NCBI RefSeq assembly: GCF_020520425.1 | Contig: NC_079488.1 | Location: 90,067,285-90,131,284 of the forward strand | Reading direction: 5' to 3' | DNA: 64,000 nt | From: Spinacia oleracea | Taxonomy: Eukaryota; Streptophyta; Magnoliopsida; Caryophyllales; Amaranthaceae | In this document: positions 35,111-48,312 of the stretch, piece after piece | Layout: every line of letters begins with the position of its first letter | Position numbering within the stretch: the stretch's first letter is position 1 | Notes under the pieces: model-generated | The model's input: the letters and a program-made list of their open reading frames with translations, nothing else | Databases searched by the model: none | Told to the model about the DNA's origin: nothing | Position numbers and translations under genes: made by a program

Positions 35111-36315
35111 TAATGATTAATTGTAAGTATTATCAAGTTTCCTTTAGAAATTGTGTCTACACTGAGTACGGATATGTTCGAACGTTCCTTTGATTGTTTA
35201 TTATTTGTAATCCAATGAAATTTTTTTACATACAATTTATGATAACCGATATAGAAAATCTTATAATAGTTATTTGGACTATCAATTATATTATTATAAT
35301 ACTATCAATTTTTTAAGAATTTGTGTCATATAATGAATACGGATATGCACAACAAAAGTTAACTATTAATTTAGTGTATTTAGCAAGATCGTCTCAAACA
35401 TTTCATAGGCCCTTTGTTAACTAACAAAATGAGCCCCTTATCCATATACTTTCTTTAGTACACAGCCTATACTTAATCTTAAATATCAAAAATAATTTTT
35501 GCCACATTCTCATTATCGTAATATTTTATACGGAGCACGAATAATAATTTATTCGTCCATATTATTGAAGTCTTAAGAACATGTTGATTGAAGTTTTGAC
35601 TAATATATCGTAATCAACTATGTCCAAAGTCATACGATGTAGATGATTAAGTTTCCTTATTATTAATATGTTTGCAATAACAAAATAATTTTTATATATT
35701 AATTTAAATGATTGCAATATCACTTTAAAAATTTGTGCAGAATAAATTTATATATGTAAATGGTAAATCACACTTGAAGATGAGGCAAGATTGAAATTTA
35801 GGTTGGTTTGACGACAAAGTTAAACGTAGATGAATGACTAATGTTGACTAACAAAAAGAGATATTTGGTGAATGTGTATAAGGATAACATGTACCCACCT
35901 TGGTGATGGGGCGAGTTTGAATTGATCGGGTTTGAGAATACTCACCAAATCCTAATTATGTATGTCACTTTTAAATATTTTTTTTTCAATATTATAGCTA
36001 ATACAATCAAATTTGAAACTTCGTAATAAACTTATGTCAATATATTAAAATTTAGTTGAAAGAAAAATTAGATTATTTATTGAATATAGGGATGTCGGAT
36101 TGTTGGTGGGGCTATTTTTTTGGGATATCCCACTGTGCATCCTCCCCGAGTGGGTGGCGATGGAGGAAAGTTTATTGGGTGATGAAGTTTAAAAATGTAT
36201 TCGTAGCGGGTGAAAGAGCGATGGTGGAGTTTAGATTGGACCCGCCCGAGTCGCTAATCCTTAATCTGATTGATTATGAATATAATTCATAATCAATCAG
36301 TTTAAAAATGCACTA

Positions 36316-36600
36316 CTCCCTCTGTCCCAGAATAGTTGTTACACTCTCTTGGGCACACATTTTAACGCGATAAGTAGTAGTGTGGTTATCAATTGTTATT
36401 TTATTGAAAAAGTAGATGTGATAGGAATAAGTGAGGTATTTTTTTAATTGAATGAGAGAGGGTGTGGGGACAAAAATAAATTTAGTGGGAAGAGAGAGAC
36501 AATATAATAATTGTGGGGTCATTCCTAATTTAGAAGTGTAACAACTAATTTGGGACAGACGAAAAAGAAAAGTGTAACAACTAATCTGGGACGGAGGGAG
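36316..36600. mobile_element. Stowaway-type MITE
   Basis: 285 bp between TA dinucleotides (36314-36315 and 36601-36602), starting CTCCCTCTGTCCCAGAATAG and ending with the inverted form of CTCCCTCCGTCCCAGATTAG. The right terminal inverted repeat, GTGTAACAACTAAT.TGGGAC, is present twice in tandem (about 36534-36557 and 36572-36592). Confidence 0.92.
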
Positions 36601-37022
36601 TATTAACTTACATATTATAATATTTTTTTTATTTACTCAATAACTCTAATCAGACAAGCCAATTTTCAAAGGCTCTAGAATAGAGTTTTAAAATTCAAGA
36701 CTCTCTTACCAAAAAAAAGTATAGGGGTGGGTGTGGGTACACGGGAAGGGAGGTGATGAATTTTAATTTTTACCTCTCGAGACGGGGGTTAGGAGGGGTG
36801 AGTATCGTTCCTATCGTGGATGGAGGGGATGAAGATGAGAATTGTAGGAGGGTGTGAGTGTGATGGCCCTGCCCCGCTTTAAGTTAAGTCTTCTCTAACT
36901 CAATAAAGTAAATGGTCTATATAGGTGATAAGGACCGGGTATGAAGTTGACGGAAAGACTGTGCGAGTATTAAGTGGGTATTATTATCGAGGTGAAGGAC
37001 GGGTGAAATAACTTTATGCTTG

Positions 37023-39874
37023 TGTAACACCCCGACAATTCTCTCTTTTCTAAAATAACCTTTTAATATAAAACGTAGAGAATTATCAAGGCATTATCGC
37101 CCATGTGAAAACGTAACGGCTTATTCAGAATTTTGCAGCGGAAAACATAAAACTAACTTTAGGTTTATAAATAATCGATTACAGGTTTAGTCCCAAAAAT
37201 CAACCAGCAAAAATAAGGAAATATAAATAGTATGACAAGTTTAAAGTCTAATTAAACAAACCCAAGTCAACTTAGCAAATCAAAACTAAATACAAGCTCT
37301 CTATTCCAATCCCAATGATGCAACATCTTCAAACCTGCAGATGGACAATGCTTATTGATCCTTAGAGACTGCTCACCAAAATGGGTCATCACAGGATCAA
37401 TAAGGCATAGCCATGATCAACACACACAAACAAAGCACGTAATCGGCAAAGCTGAGTACTACATACTAAATCAATAATAATCCTAACATGATTCTATTAA
37501 ACGATCAATCCTAACATGATACTAATAAAACATAAATAAGGGCAGACAAACATGATAATTTGACGACCATACTTGACTAGGCTAGGCTAGACTTATAACA
37601 ATAATATTATTTTAGTTGAAATAGACAATGGACCGAGTTTTCTAGCTAGAGGCTTCACTAAGGAAGACGAGGTACGGGCGCGACTCCGTAACCTCAGTGA
37701 CCTGCGATATCGAGGAACGTTTGAATAAAAATAGGACACGGTGATCAATCCGGTCCGAATTAAAGGCCATGGGCTACCACCATGAACCCCAACTCCTGTT
37801 TGTCCGTCACTTTAGACGTGCACAGTCTAAAGCTATTGCTACTCAGTTTCACTTTACATGATTTACAAATTGAAACCCTGTTATGACTCAACAATCACAT
37901 AAAACATACAAACCACATGTATTCACAACTGTTTTTATCTTGGAATTAAGTAAGTATCATAAAGGGATCAAACAAGACTCATTCCAATTAAATCCAACCT
38001 TTCCTTTAATACTGATTAACCCCTCTATATGGGTATAAGGTTTCAACTTACTAAACAAGGTCCTCGGCCCTCATAAAGTAGTGAAAAGCTAAAAGGGAAC
38101 AACGATCAATCGATCTGAATCAATATATATAAAATAATCTAGTGTTCCCCATCAAACATGTTTGCATCAATCATCTACTAAAATGTTATAATCCTCATAA
38201 CGAAATATATATGTTCAACATGTCCATCCAACAATATTAAACATGAAATTCCAACATAATCAAGTTCATCAACAAATTTCAACTTGGTTTCAACAGATAA
38301 CACACATTCCAAGCACACAGGTATGTACGTACCTTGTATAAACAACTAATAGGCCACTTTAACACTCTCAAGTATCGCCTAAAGAGAATTCTCCGTCTAA
38401 AACAACCAACAAATAATCCCAATCAATTTCTAATCATTGGCAACCATAATAAGCATTTTAAATGCATCCTAAACATATTTAGAACATTCCCCAATATCAA
38501 AACTTAAACCTTTGATTTCCTAGCATCATAATTATTGAATTAGTGATTGAAATTCGTTGAAAACTCTTTGCAAACATCGTACTTTAAATTTTCAGCAATA
38601 TAACTAATTTCAAACTACTCCCAAAACTTTGAAATCATAAAAAAAAACAATAACTTTAATAATTTATAATCATCCTACCATGATTTCAAAACTATTAAAA
38701 CCTTAAAATTCATGATTTCAATAATTAAAAATCCTTTTTTTCAATTCAATTGTATAATCAGAAAACTAAGTTATTAACTATGCAAAACATAATCTTAAAT
38801 TCAAAATTATATATAATAAAAACTATAAATTTAACTTAAGAAAACAAGAATTAAATTGACAAAACATAACTAAAACCTTAACTTTCATAATTAACAAATC
38901 TGAAAATAAACTAATTTATAGTATCAACACATAATTGAATTCTAAATATGCATAATCTAAACTAATAATTTAAATCATGAAAATATTACTTAATTTATCA
39001 AAACATAAATAATAATTTAAATAAGTTGAAAGGGGAAGAAATAAACCAAAGGAGAGGAGAAGAATGCCTGCGGCAGCAGAGAGTGCTACTGCTCGGCGGT
39101 GGCAGGTGGTCGTGGCTGGCGGCGAGGCTGCAACGGTGGTGACTGACTTCCGCGTAAAGAGGAGCAAAAGAGGATAGGCGAACGAGTGAAGGAAGGACGC
39201 AGCCTGGCTGGGAAGCAGCGACGGCTTGCGCAACAGTGTGGACGGTGGTTGGCTAGGGGGCAGCGCGGTGGTGCGTGCGGCGGCCGCGGTGGCTGTGCTA
39301 AACAGAATCCGCGATTAAGGGAAGCAAGCAACGAAATAAAAGGGAGAAAAGGACGGAAGAGAGGAGGAAGGAGGAGTATTACCGGCGGCTGGCGAGGGAC
39401 GACGGTGGTCCGGCGTGATTGGCTGGACGACGGCGACAAGGAGAGGGCAGGGTTTGTGCGTGTTCCCGTGGATGTTGAAGCAAGAAGAAGGAGATGTTTG
39501 AAGCTGTTTTACGTGAAGTGAAGGAGAGGGCTGAGATGGGTTTCACGTGAAGTTGAAACAAGGGTAGGGAATTATGGGCTTAGTTATTTTGGGCTTTATC
39601 AATTTGGGTTAGGATTAGGATTAAGTTTGTTTGAATCCAAAATGGTTAGGATTGTTTTCTAAATTCAATCGATCGTGTTTTCGTAATTCGGATTCTTTCA
39701 ACGTAAAATTCTAAAATTATTTTGATTTCGTAAATCGTTAAAAATATTCAAAATGTAATAAATAAATATACGTTAATTATATATTTATTATTAAAATTAG
39801 TAAATTCTATTAAAATATAAATAACTATACGTTAAAATATATTAATAAAATTTATAAATTTACGGGGGATTACA
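37023..39874 (-). repeat. 3' LTR of the Ty3/gypsy element
   Basis: Near-identical partner of 44288-47138. By eye I find about twenty single-base differences over 2.85 kb, i.e. roughly 99% identity. A GC-rich block (39060-39480) is open in several frames on both strands but looks like low-complexity noncoding LTR sequence. Confidence 0.95.
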
Positions 39875-39876
39875 AT

Positions 39877-39890
39877 CTACCCCTCTTAAA
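39877..39890 (-). other. Polypurine tract next to the 3' LTR, with a second copy at 40150-40163
   Basis: On the minus strand TTTAAGAGGGGTAG lies two bases upstream of the 3' LTR start, where plus-strand priming is expected. The identical 14-mer recurs at 40150-40163, 273 bases further upstream in the element. The repeat is seen; a second priming role is speculation. Confidence 0.65.
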
Positions 39891-42800
39891 AGAAGTTTCG
39901 TCCCGAAACTTGACACGAAAACTCCCACATTTTCCCAAAAGATTTTAACTTATTCTCACTAGAGGAGTACTTGTGCCACCTATGTGCACTCTTTTGCCAA
40001 CTCAAAGCTGTTTGTGTTACTCATAAACACCCTTTTCTTATGCGGGGAATCTATTTGCTTTACATCAACATGTATAAGATATAAAAATGGGCATAAAATG
40101 CATAAAATCACCATAAAAACAGGTAAAAAGCGCGAATTTCTATCGCATTCTACCCCTCTTAAAGAAAACGAGTTACGCCCTCGTAACTCATCTCAGGGAA
40201 TAGCTTTGGATAGTTTTCCTTCAACTAATTCTGTTCCCAATACAACATTTTCACGAAAATCATTCCAGCAAGTGGACTTCTACACTTCTTTCCATGCAAT
40301 TCCTCAAAACGTGACATCGTAAAGCTCGCATGGTAACTATTGATGAACGAAAATTCAATCAAATCTAAATGATCTCCCAACTTCTCTTCAAGGTCAATAG
40401 TGCTCTCAACATATCTCCCATGGTTTGGTTAGTGCTCTCAGGCTGACTATCAGTTGCAGAGTGGAAAGCAGTATCATTTTCAATGTTGTCTCCAAGATTC
40501 AACTGGACCCTTTTGCTAAAATTTCAAACTTTTATGGTCGATAAGGATCTTACTTGTTGCCCTGAAAAGGTAATGTCTCCAAATATTCACAGATAACACA
40601 ATAGCAGCTAGCTCTAGGTCATTCGTAGGGTAATTAGCCTCATGAGGTTTCAATTGACACGACAACAGGTGCGGAGGTCAAACATTCCATTAAAATCTGG
40701 AAAGCTTCTTCACATTTCTCACTCCACTTGAATTTGGTTTCCTTTTCAACAAGTTGGTCACTTGTTTTGCTTTCTTCGAAAAGTCTTTCACAACCTCCTA
40801 TAATAGTCATCTAGGCTTAGAAAACTTCAAATATCGGACAAGTTCTTTGGAGTAGGTCACTCACTCACAGCTTGAATCTTAGCAGGATCTACAGAAACTC
40901 CTTATGTTCAACTTTTTCCTTGTTACCGAACCTCATTACGCTTTTCATGGGTGTATAACTTTTGGGCTTAACTCTTAGCTCTTGCACCAATTCATGTATT
41001 TCTTTTAATCTTTTCCAGACAACAAATGATTTCTAACGATCCTGGACCACTCAAATCTTCTCTTAAATTTATTCCCTTACGTAACATAGTTCTCAATCAA
41101 TTTAGTCCTTCACTTTTCCGTCGGTGTCACTTATACACATATGACTTCAAGATTTGTATACTTCATTTAATAAAACTAGATTCTTTCTAAGCGTCTCCAA
41201 GTAATCCTCAAGTGTTTGCCATGCTCTTTCTCATTCCTTGAATAAATCAGGATATCATCAATAACCTAACAACGAACTTAATTCGGAATTCGTGGAAAAT
41301 CTTATTCATCAAATCCATAATTATGGCAGGTGCATTGGTTAACCCAAAAGACATTACTCTAAACCCATAATGACAATAACGAGTCCTACTGAGGTCTTAG
41401 GTATATCCTTATCAGCTATCCTCAATTGGTGATACTTCAAACACAAATCAGTCTTCGAGAACACACTCGCCCAATTCAGTTGATCCAACATGTGATCTAT
41501 CCTAGCCAAAGGATACTTGTTCTTGATGGTGTTTAGCTCCCTAAAATCGATACATAATTCCATACTCTTATCTTTCTCCTTAACAATCAACACAGGAGCT
41601 CCCCACGGTGATGCACTAGGCCTAATATATTCCTTGACCAAACCACTCTCGCAACTTTGTCTTAATTAGCTCATTTCAGGAGGTGTCATTCTATATAGTG
41701 CTCTAGATATATGCGTCATTCTAGGAACTAAGTCTATAGGGGACTCAACGGCTCTTAGCAAGTGGCATACCTGCAATCTCACTAGGAAACACATCCATGA
41801 ATTCATTCACAATTGGAACATCCTCGATTTTCACTCCAACTTCTTTACTCGGCTCTAACACACTACAGAGAAATAGTTCACACCTCTATTCATCAATTTC
41901 CTCACTTGCATTACAGAAATCACTAAAGGTTCTTGGACTTCTCAAAACATCTACATGAGGTCAACTTTCCAATAGGGTTCCTTAAACTTACTTTCTGAAT
42001 TTCATAGTCTACCTTAGCCTTGTACAAGCTTAGCCAATCCATTCCCATAATTACATCTAGGTCCATCAGATAAAACTTTATCAAATCAGAAGGAAAAACA
42101 CAATCTTTTGTCTTCAAAGGCAAGTTCTTAAACGACTTGGTACACCTTAAGGTTACACCAGTAGGTATACTAACAGGTAAATCAATCACCTCAAAATCTA
42201 CTAAGTTCAGACTCTTAACAACAGTTGACGAAACAAAAGAATGAATTACCCCTGAATCCAACAACGTTTTAACTAGTACGGAGTTAATAAAAAAAGTACC
42301 ATGAACTACGTCTGCAGAATGTTCAGTTTCATTTCTACTCATCACGAACAGTTTTCCCGGAGCCTTATTATGGTTGTTGTTCTTATTGGCAGACTTACTG
42401 TGGTTTCCCTGGGTGTTTTGCGACCCTATAGGCTTCGAAATCTAATTTCTTGACTGGTTAAATCCCGACTTCACCTGGTTACCCCTCCCATTACCATTTT
42501 GTTCCTTTTTCTGCTTAGTAAAACACTCATACTTCCTATGCCCCTTTTTCTGACAATAGTTACAGTTCATTTAATTCTCCCTTACAATTTCTACCAGGAT
42601 GATTGTTATTGCACATCTTACAGTGATACACTCTCTCAGATTGGTTCCTATTGTTGTGCCCCTGTTTGTTCTTTCCTTGAAAGTTTTCATTTCCATTCTC
42701 ATTCCCATTTTCATTCATATTCCTCTTGAAGTTCCCTTGGTTTTCCCCAGCATTAAACTCTTTTCTTTTCTCCCCAACAACAATATTTTTCTTGTCCCTT

Positions 42801-43411
42801 CTAGACTGCAAACCATAAATATGAGCAGCTTCCCCATACACAATATCCAAAGATGTAAAGGTTTCCCCACCTAATCCTAATTGGATCTCCTCAGTCAACC
42901 CTTGCTCAAACCTCTGGGCCTTTATCTCCTCTGTGGCTACAACTTCAGGTGCAAACCTTGACAGCGCTATAAATTTGCTATAGTATTCAGCGATGGTCAT
43001 ACTCCCCATCCCAAGGTTTATTAATTCCTAAGCTTTTTGCTTTCTTATAAAAGGTAGGGTAAAACTTTCCCTTTAAGGCAGTAACAAATGAATACTAATT
43101 GAATCTCTCCACGACGCTAAGCCTAGCTCTATTTTCTCTCCACCATAAATCAACGTCATCTTTCAAGTACAGGACAACTTGAACCACTCTCATGTTTTCA
43201 GGACAGTTCACAACCCCAAACAATTTCTCAACTCTCTAACCCAGTTCTCTAAAAAAAATGTAGGATCAGTTTCCCCCTTAAAGTATGGTGACTTAACTTT
43301 GGCTAGTCTCTCAAACATGTCCCCAGCAGAATCGGGACGCTCAGTTCTCTCTTGGATCAGCTTTTCCGCCAAGAGGCGAATAACAACAACTAAGTCATTA
43401 TTGTTGGTCAT
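39891..43411 (-). pseudogene. Degenerate gag-pol of the Ty3/gypsy element
   Basis: Minus-strand remains in order: gag start (43411, AEKLIQERTERPDSAGDMFERLAK-type), gag core and CCHC knuckle (43009-42560, CKMCNNNHPGRNC), protease with DSGV in place of DSGA (about 42345-41923), and RT (41641-41354: [35 protein letters not shown]). Then come out-of-frame RT with a recognisable [11 protein letters not shown] (about 41270-41230), RNase H fragments (to about 40560) and a short integrase piece (about 40470-40270). Most of integrase, including its first two catalytic Asp residues, is missing. Many stops and shifts; it cannot encode a working polyprotein. Confidence 0.88.
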
Positions 43412-44287
43412 TCTATAACACGACCTGAAATTAATATGTTCTACTTTAGGTTCGAAACTTCACTTAACCTTTTCCTAGCAAAATACTCACATCCAAACAC
43501 GACTTTCTTCATAAAGAGATATTTTATTCCTGAAAGAAACAACTTAAGGTCTCACTAACGATTTCCCAACCAAACCATAATCAAAGTTCAATAAAGCAAT
43601 AAGTTCGATGGAATCAAACAATCTCTCTAATGCACATTTAAATGTAACATTAAACAATTAGCACACGCACGTACATAACAATCAATTTCTTATGCTAGCA
43701 TTGACTAGCTACTAATGCACATATAATTCTATCTTATATGCCCTTCTTATAATACCCATCTCTCATAAACTAAAGCATTGGAATAATTTAAATAACAAAG
43801 TAAAAGGACGATAATATAATAAAATTATAACATAGAATAATAACATAAATAAAAATATAAAATAAATAAAGTAAAATAAATTAAGGAAATGCATAGCGAA
43901 TAAATTCGAAAAAAAAGTTATTAATTCGAAAAAAAATTTATATTTCCTAAATAACGAATTCTAACTCTTGAAACAACTAATAAAAAAATTGAACTTCTTT
44001 AAAAAAAAAATGTACTCATTTTTTTTTTGAATAATAATTAATAAGAAAAATAAAAATGTCGAAAGCATCACTTTAACTTGAAAAAATAATTTGATTTCGA
44101 ACTAAAATAAAAAATATTATATACTTTCAAACAAGATAAAAGGAAATCGGCCCCCCAAAAAAAAGTACTAATTTTTGAAGACTATAATACGTAGAAGCTC
44201 GATTTTTAAGAAATTTATTTTAAATAACTAGATAGTTAGGCGCCCAAAAATTTATTAAAGTAAAACCTTAGCTTCTAGATACCACTT
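43412..44287 (-). other. Leader of the Ty3/gypsy element with primer binding site
   Basis: About 870 bases of AT-rich leader between LTR and gag. On the minus strand TGGTATCTAGAAGC at 44284-44271 starts three bases from the LTR edge. Its first seven bases match the initiator-tRNA-Met primer site TGGTATCAGAGC, and the rest is shifted by an inserted T. Confidence 0.6.
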
Positions 44288-47138
44288 TGTAACACCCCGA
44301 CAATTCTCTCTTTTCTAAAATAACATTTTAATATAAAACGTAGAGAATTATCAAGGCATTATCTCCCGTGTGAAAACGTAACGGCTTATTCAGAATTTTG
44401 CAGCGGAAAACATAAAACTAACTTTAGGTTTATAAATAATCGATTACAGGTTTAGTCCCAAAAATCAACCAGCGAAAATAAGGAAATATAAATAGTATGA
44501 CAAGTTTAAAGTCCAATTAAACAAACCCAAGTCAACTTAGCAAATCAAAACTAAATACAAGCTCTCTATTCCAATCCCAATGATGCAACATCTTCAAACC
44601 TGCAGATGGACAATGCTTATTGATCCTTAGAGACTGCTCACCAAAATGGGTCATCACATGATCAATAAGGCATAGCCATGATCAACACACACAAACAAAG
44701 CACGTAATCGGCAAAGCTGAGTACTACATACTAAATCAATAATAATCCTAACATGATTCTATTAAACGATCAATCCTAACATGATACTAATAAAACATAA
44801 ATAAGGGAAGACAAACATGATAATTTGACGACCATACTTGAATAGGCTAGGCTAGACTTATAACAATAATATTATTTTAGTTGAAATAGACAATGGACCG
44901 AGTTTTCTAGCTAGAGGCTTCACTAAGGAAGACGAGGTACGGGCGCGACTCCGTAACCTCAGTGACCTGCGATATCGAGGAACGTTTGAATAAAAATAGG
45001 ACACGGTGATCAATCCGGTCCGAATTAAAGGCCATGGGCTACCACCATGAACCCCAACTCCTGTTTGTCCGTCACTTTAGACGTGCACAGTCTAAAGCTA
45101 TTGCTACTCAGTTTCACTTTACATGATTTACAAATTGAAACCCTGTTATGACTCAACAATCACATAAGGCATACAAACCACATGTATTCACAACTGTTTT
45201 TATCTTGGAATTAAGTAAGTATCATAAAGGGATCAAACAAGACTCATTCCAATTAAATCCAACCTTTCCTTTAATACTGATTAACCCCTCTATATGGGTA
45301 TAAGGTTTCAACTTACTAAACAAGGTCCTCGGCCCTCATAAAGTAGTGAAAAGCTAAAAGGGAACAACGATCAATCGATCTGAATCAATATATATAAAAT
45401 AATCTAGTGTTCCCCATCAAACATGTTTGCATCAATCATCTACTAAAATGTTATAATCCTCATAACGAAATATATATGTTCAACATGTCCATCCAACAAT
45501 ATTAAACATGAAATTCCAACATAATCAAGTTCATCAACAAATTTCAACTTGGTTTCAACAGATAACACACATTCCAAGCACACAGGTATGTACGTACCTT
45601 GTATAAACAACTAATAGGCCACTTTAACACTCTCAAGTATCGCCTAAAGAGAATTCTCCGCCTAAAACAACCAACAAATAATCCCAATCAATTTCTAATC
45701 ATTGGCAACCATAATAAGCATTTTAAATGCATCCTAAACATATTTAGAACATTCCCCAATATCAAAACTTAAACCTTTGATTTCCTAGCATCATAATTAT
45801 TGAATTAGTGATTGAAATTCGTTGAAAACTCTTTGCAAACATCGTACTTTAAATTTTCAGCAATATAACTAATTTCAAACTACTCCCAAAACTTTGAAAT
45901 CATAAAAAAAACAATAACTTTAATAATTTATAATCATCCTACCATGATTTCAAAACTATTAAAACCTTAAAATTCATGCTTTCAATAATTAAAAATCCTT
46001 TTTTTCAATTCAATTATATAATCAGAAAATTAAGTTATTAACTATGCAAAACATAATCTTAAATTCATAATTATATATAATAAAAACTATAAATTTAACT
46101 TAAGAAAACAAGAATTAAATTGACAAAACATAACTAAAACCTTAACTTTCATAATTAACAAATCTGAAAATAAACTAATTTATAGTATCAACACATAATT
46201 GAATTCTAAATATGCATAATCTAAACTAATAATTTAAATCATGAAAATATTACTTAATTTATCAAAACATAAATAATAATTTAAATAAGTTGAAAGGGGA
46301 AGAAATAAACCAAAGGAGAGGAGAAGAATGCCTGCGGCAGCAGAGAGTGCTACTGCTTGGCGGTGGCAGGTGGTCGTGGCTGGCGGCGAGGCTGCAACGG
46401 TGGTGACTGACTTTCGCGTAAAGAGGAGCAAAAGAGGATAGGCGAACGAGTGAAGGAAGGACGCAGCCTGGCTGGGAAGCAGCGACGGCTTGCGCAACAG
46501 TGTGGACGATGGTTGGCTAGGGGGCAGCGCGGTGGTGCGTGCGGCGGCCGCGGTGGCTGTGCTAAACAGAATCCGCGATTAAGGGAAGCAAGCAACGAAA
46601 TAAAAGGGAGAAAAGGACGGAAGAGAGGAGGAAGGAGGAGTATTACCGGCGGCTGGCGAGGGACGACGGTGGTCCGGCGTGATTGGCTGCACGACGGCGA
46701 CACGGAGAGGGCAGGGTTTGTGCGTGTTCCCGTGGATGTTGAAGCAAGAAGAAGGAGATGTTTGAAGCTGTTTTACGTGAAGTGAAGGAGAGGGCTGAGA
46801 TGGGTTTCACGTGAAGTTGAAACAAGGGTAGGGAATTATGGGCTTAGTTATTTTGGGCTTTATCAATTTGGGTTAGGATTAGGATTAAGTTTGTTTGAAT
46901 CCAAAATGGTTAGGATTGTTTTCTAAATTCAATCGATCGTGTTTTCGTAATTCGGATTCTTTCAACGTAAAATTCTAAAATTATTTTGATTTCGTAAATC
47001 GTTAAAAATATTCAAAATGTAATAAATAAATATACGTTAATTATATATTTATTATTAAAATTAGTAAATTCTATTAAAATATAAATAACTATACGTTAAA
47101 ATATATTAATAAAATTTATAAATTTACGGGGGATTACA
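44288..47138 (-). repeat. 5' LTR of the Ty3/gypsy element
   Basis: Partner of 37023-39874. It is flanked on the right by GCTTG, the second copy of the target duplication. The element's promoter should lie here, but I could not place a convincing TATA box. Confidence 0.95.
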
Positions 47139-47143
47139 GCTTG

Positions 47144-47820
47144 ATAATTTTATCTATGTACATTTATTTGTTTGAATTGTTTTAATGACTAAGAAACTGA
47201 ATGAGCAATAACAAATTTTTTCATCATTAATTATTTTTTATTTGGAGAATATTTATAAACTTTATTTTGATGATAAATTATCAGATTTCATACAAATGTA
47301 TATTTAGATTATAAATCATACGTCGGATAATAAGTATTATACTAGTTAAGGTACCAAAACAAGGTCCAAGCCTTACATGTACAACAGTACAAGTAGTCAA
47401 TTATCTATTTATATGCTCCTAATTCTAATTCTCAATTGATGGCATCTCTTAGAGCTGCTGCCTGCTACAACTAATTAATTACATATTTTTTTTGAGGGGA
47501 AGCTACAAGTCTACAACTAATTAATTGGTTCATGCCTTTGATATGGGTAAAAGGCATGAAAATATTTAAAGAAAAAAGCGTTCTTATATTATAATTTATA
47601 AAAAATAATATTAATACAGTTCATAAGAACTGCGAGGTGCTGGCGTGTTCACGTGATTTGTAGTCCAAGTGTCCCGTGAGTTTTAGTGAATAAAACGAAA
47701 ATGAGTTGGGAAAAGCAAACCTGCTTGTGTGCCACCATCACACTGTTTAAACTGTCTAAATTGGTTCTCCATCTGCCCTTTTATATCTTTTACTAATTTC
47801 GTTTCAAGTGTTTCCATATA
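47144..47820. other. AT-rich intergenic sequence
   Basis: About 680 bases right of the Ty3/gypsy element with no recognisable gene or element. Confidence 0.5.
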
Positions 47821-48285
47821 ATCCCTCCATTTCTTTTTGATGTATCCATTTCAAAAAGTGGGGAGTTTTTAAGAAAATTGGAATCTTGGTTTGTATTGGT
47901 ATAAGTGTAATGATTGAGTGTAAGAAAAATGATTGTATGTAAGAGATTATAATAAAAAAAGAAGAGAGAAAATAATAAAGAAATAAGGTAAGAGAGAGGA
48001 GTGATAATGATGGGTGATAAAGGAGGTGAGAGAGTGGGTATATGAGGAAGGGAAAAGAATTAAATAATAGGGATTGGGGAAATTTATTTTGACCCTATTT
48101 TTTTCTAGTATATGAAAACAAAAGTTAGCATATAATATATTGTTGGCTTCATCTTAACATATATTTTCAAAATATTAATACTTCATAAGTTTTTATAATA
48201 TGTAGTTAAAGATATTGGTGGTCAAAGTTGTGCTTTGACAAGCGTGTCGACTCGAACCAGTGCGTGTATTCCGGGACGGAGGGAG
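47821..48285. mobile_element. Chimeric Stowaway-type MITE
   Basis: 465 bp bounded by TA (47819-47820 and 48286-48287). The left end is ATCCCTCCATTTCTTTTTGA, the right end the inverse of CTCCCTCCGTCCCGGAATAC. The right 180 bp (48105-48285) match the inverted interior and end of the MITE at 28308-28565 (TTGTTGGCTTCATC, GATATTGGTGGTCAAAGTTG). The left part belongs to a different family. Confidence 0.75.
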
Positions 48286-48312
48286 TATCTACGTCTGGAG
48301 TATTTCTTTTTA

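Larger units (their letters stand above)
32515..37022. other. AT-rich intergenic interval
   Basis: 4.5 kb with no supported protein gene. 33840-33955 reads like an untranslated exon followed by a GTAATTT donor, but nothing confirms a transcript. A short repeat pair (34815-34890 and 35033-35110), a G-run (33658-33667) and one Stowaway MITE (36316-36600) are present. 36050-36290 and 36720-36870 are GC-richer patches without recognisable protein. Confidence 0.5.
37023..47138 (-). mobile_element. Complete-ended Ty3/gypsy LTR element with degenerate, deleted interior
   Basis: Two LTRs of 2852 and 2851 bp (37023-39874 and 44288-47138), both TGTAACACCCCGAC...GGGGGATTACA. A perfect 5-bp target duplication GCTTG lies at 37018-37022 and 47139-47143. 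The interior is 4.4 kb and reads gag, protease, RT, part of RNase H and part of integrase on the minus strand. All of these are broken by stops and shifts, with a large deletion between RNase H and the integrase C-terminal half. LTR length, RT sequence style and primer site suggest a Tekay/Del-type chromovirus; a chromodomain was not seen. Confidence 0.93.

Noticed and set aside
38970-39561. Open frames on both strands in the LTR (and their copies at 46234-46825)
   Set aside because: Low-complexity, open in several frames because of local GC content, and located in an LTR; not supported as proteins.
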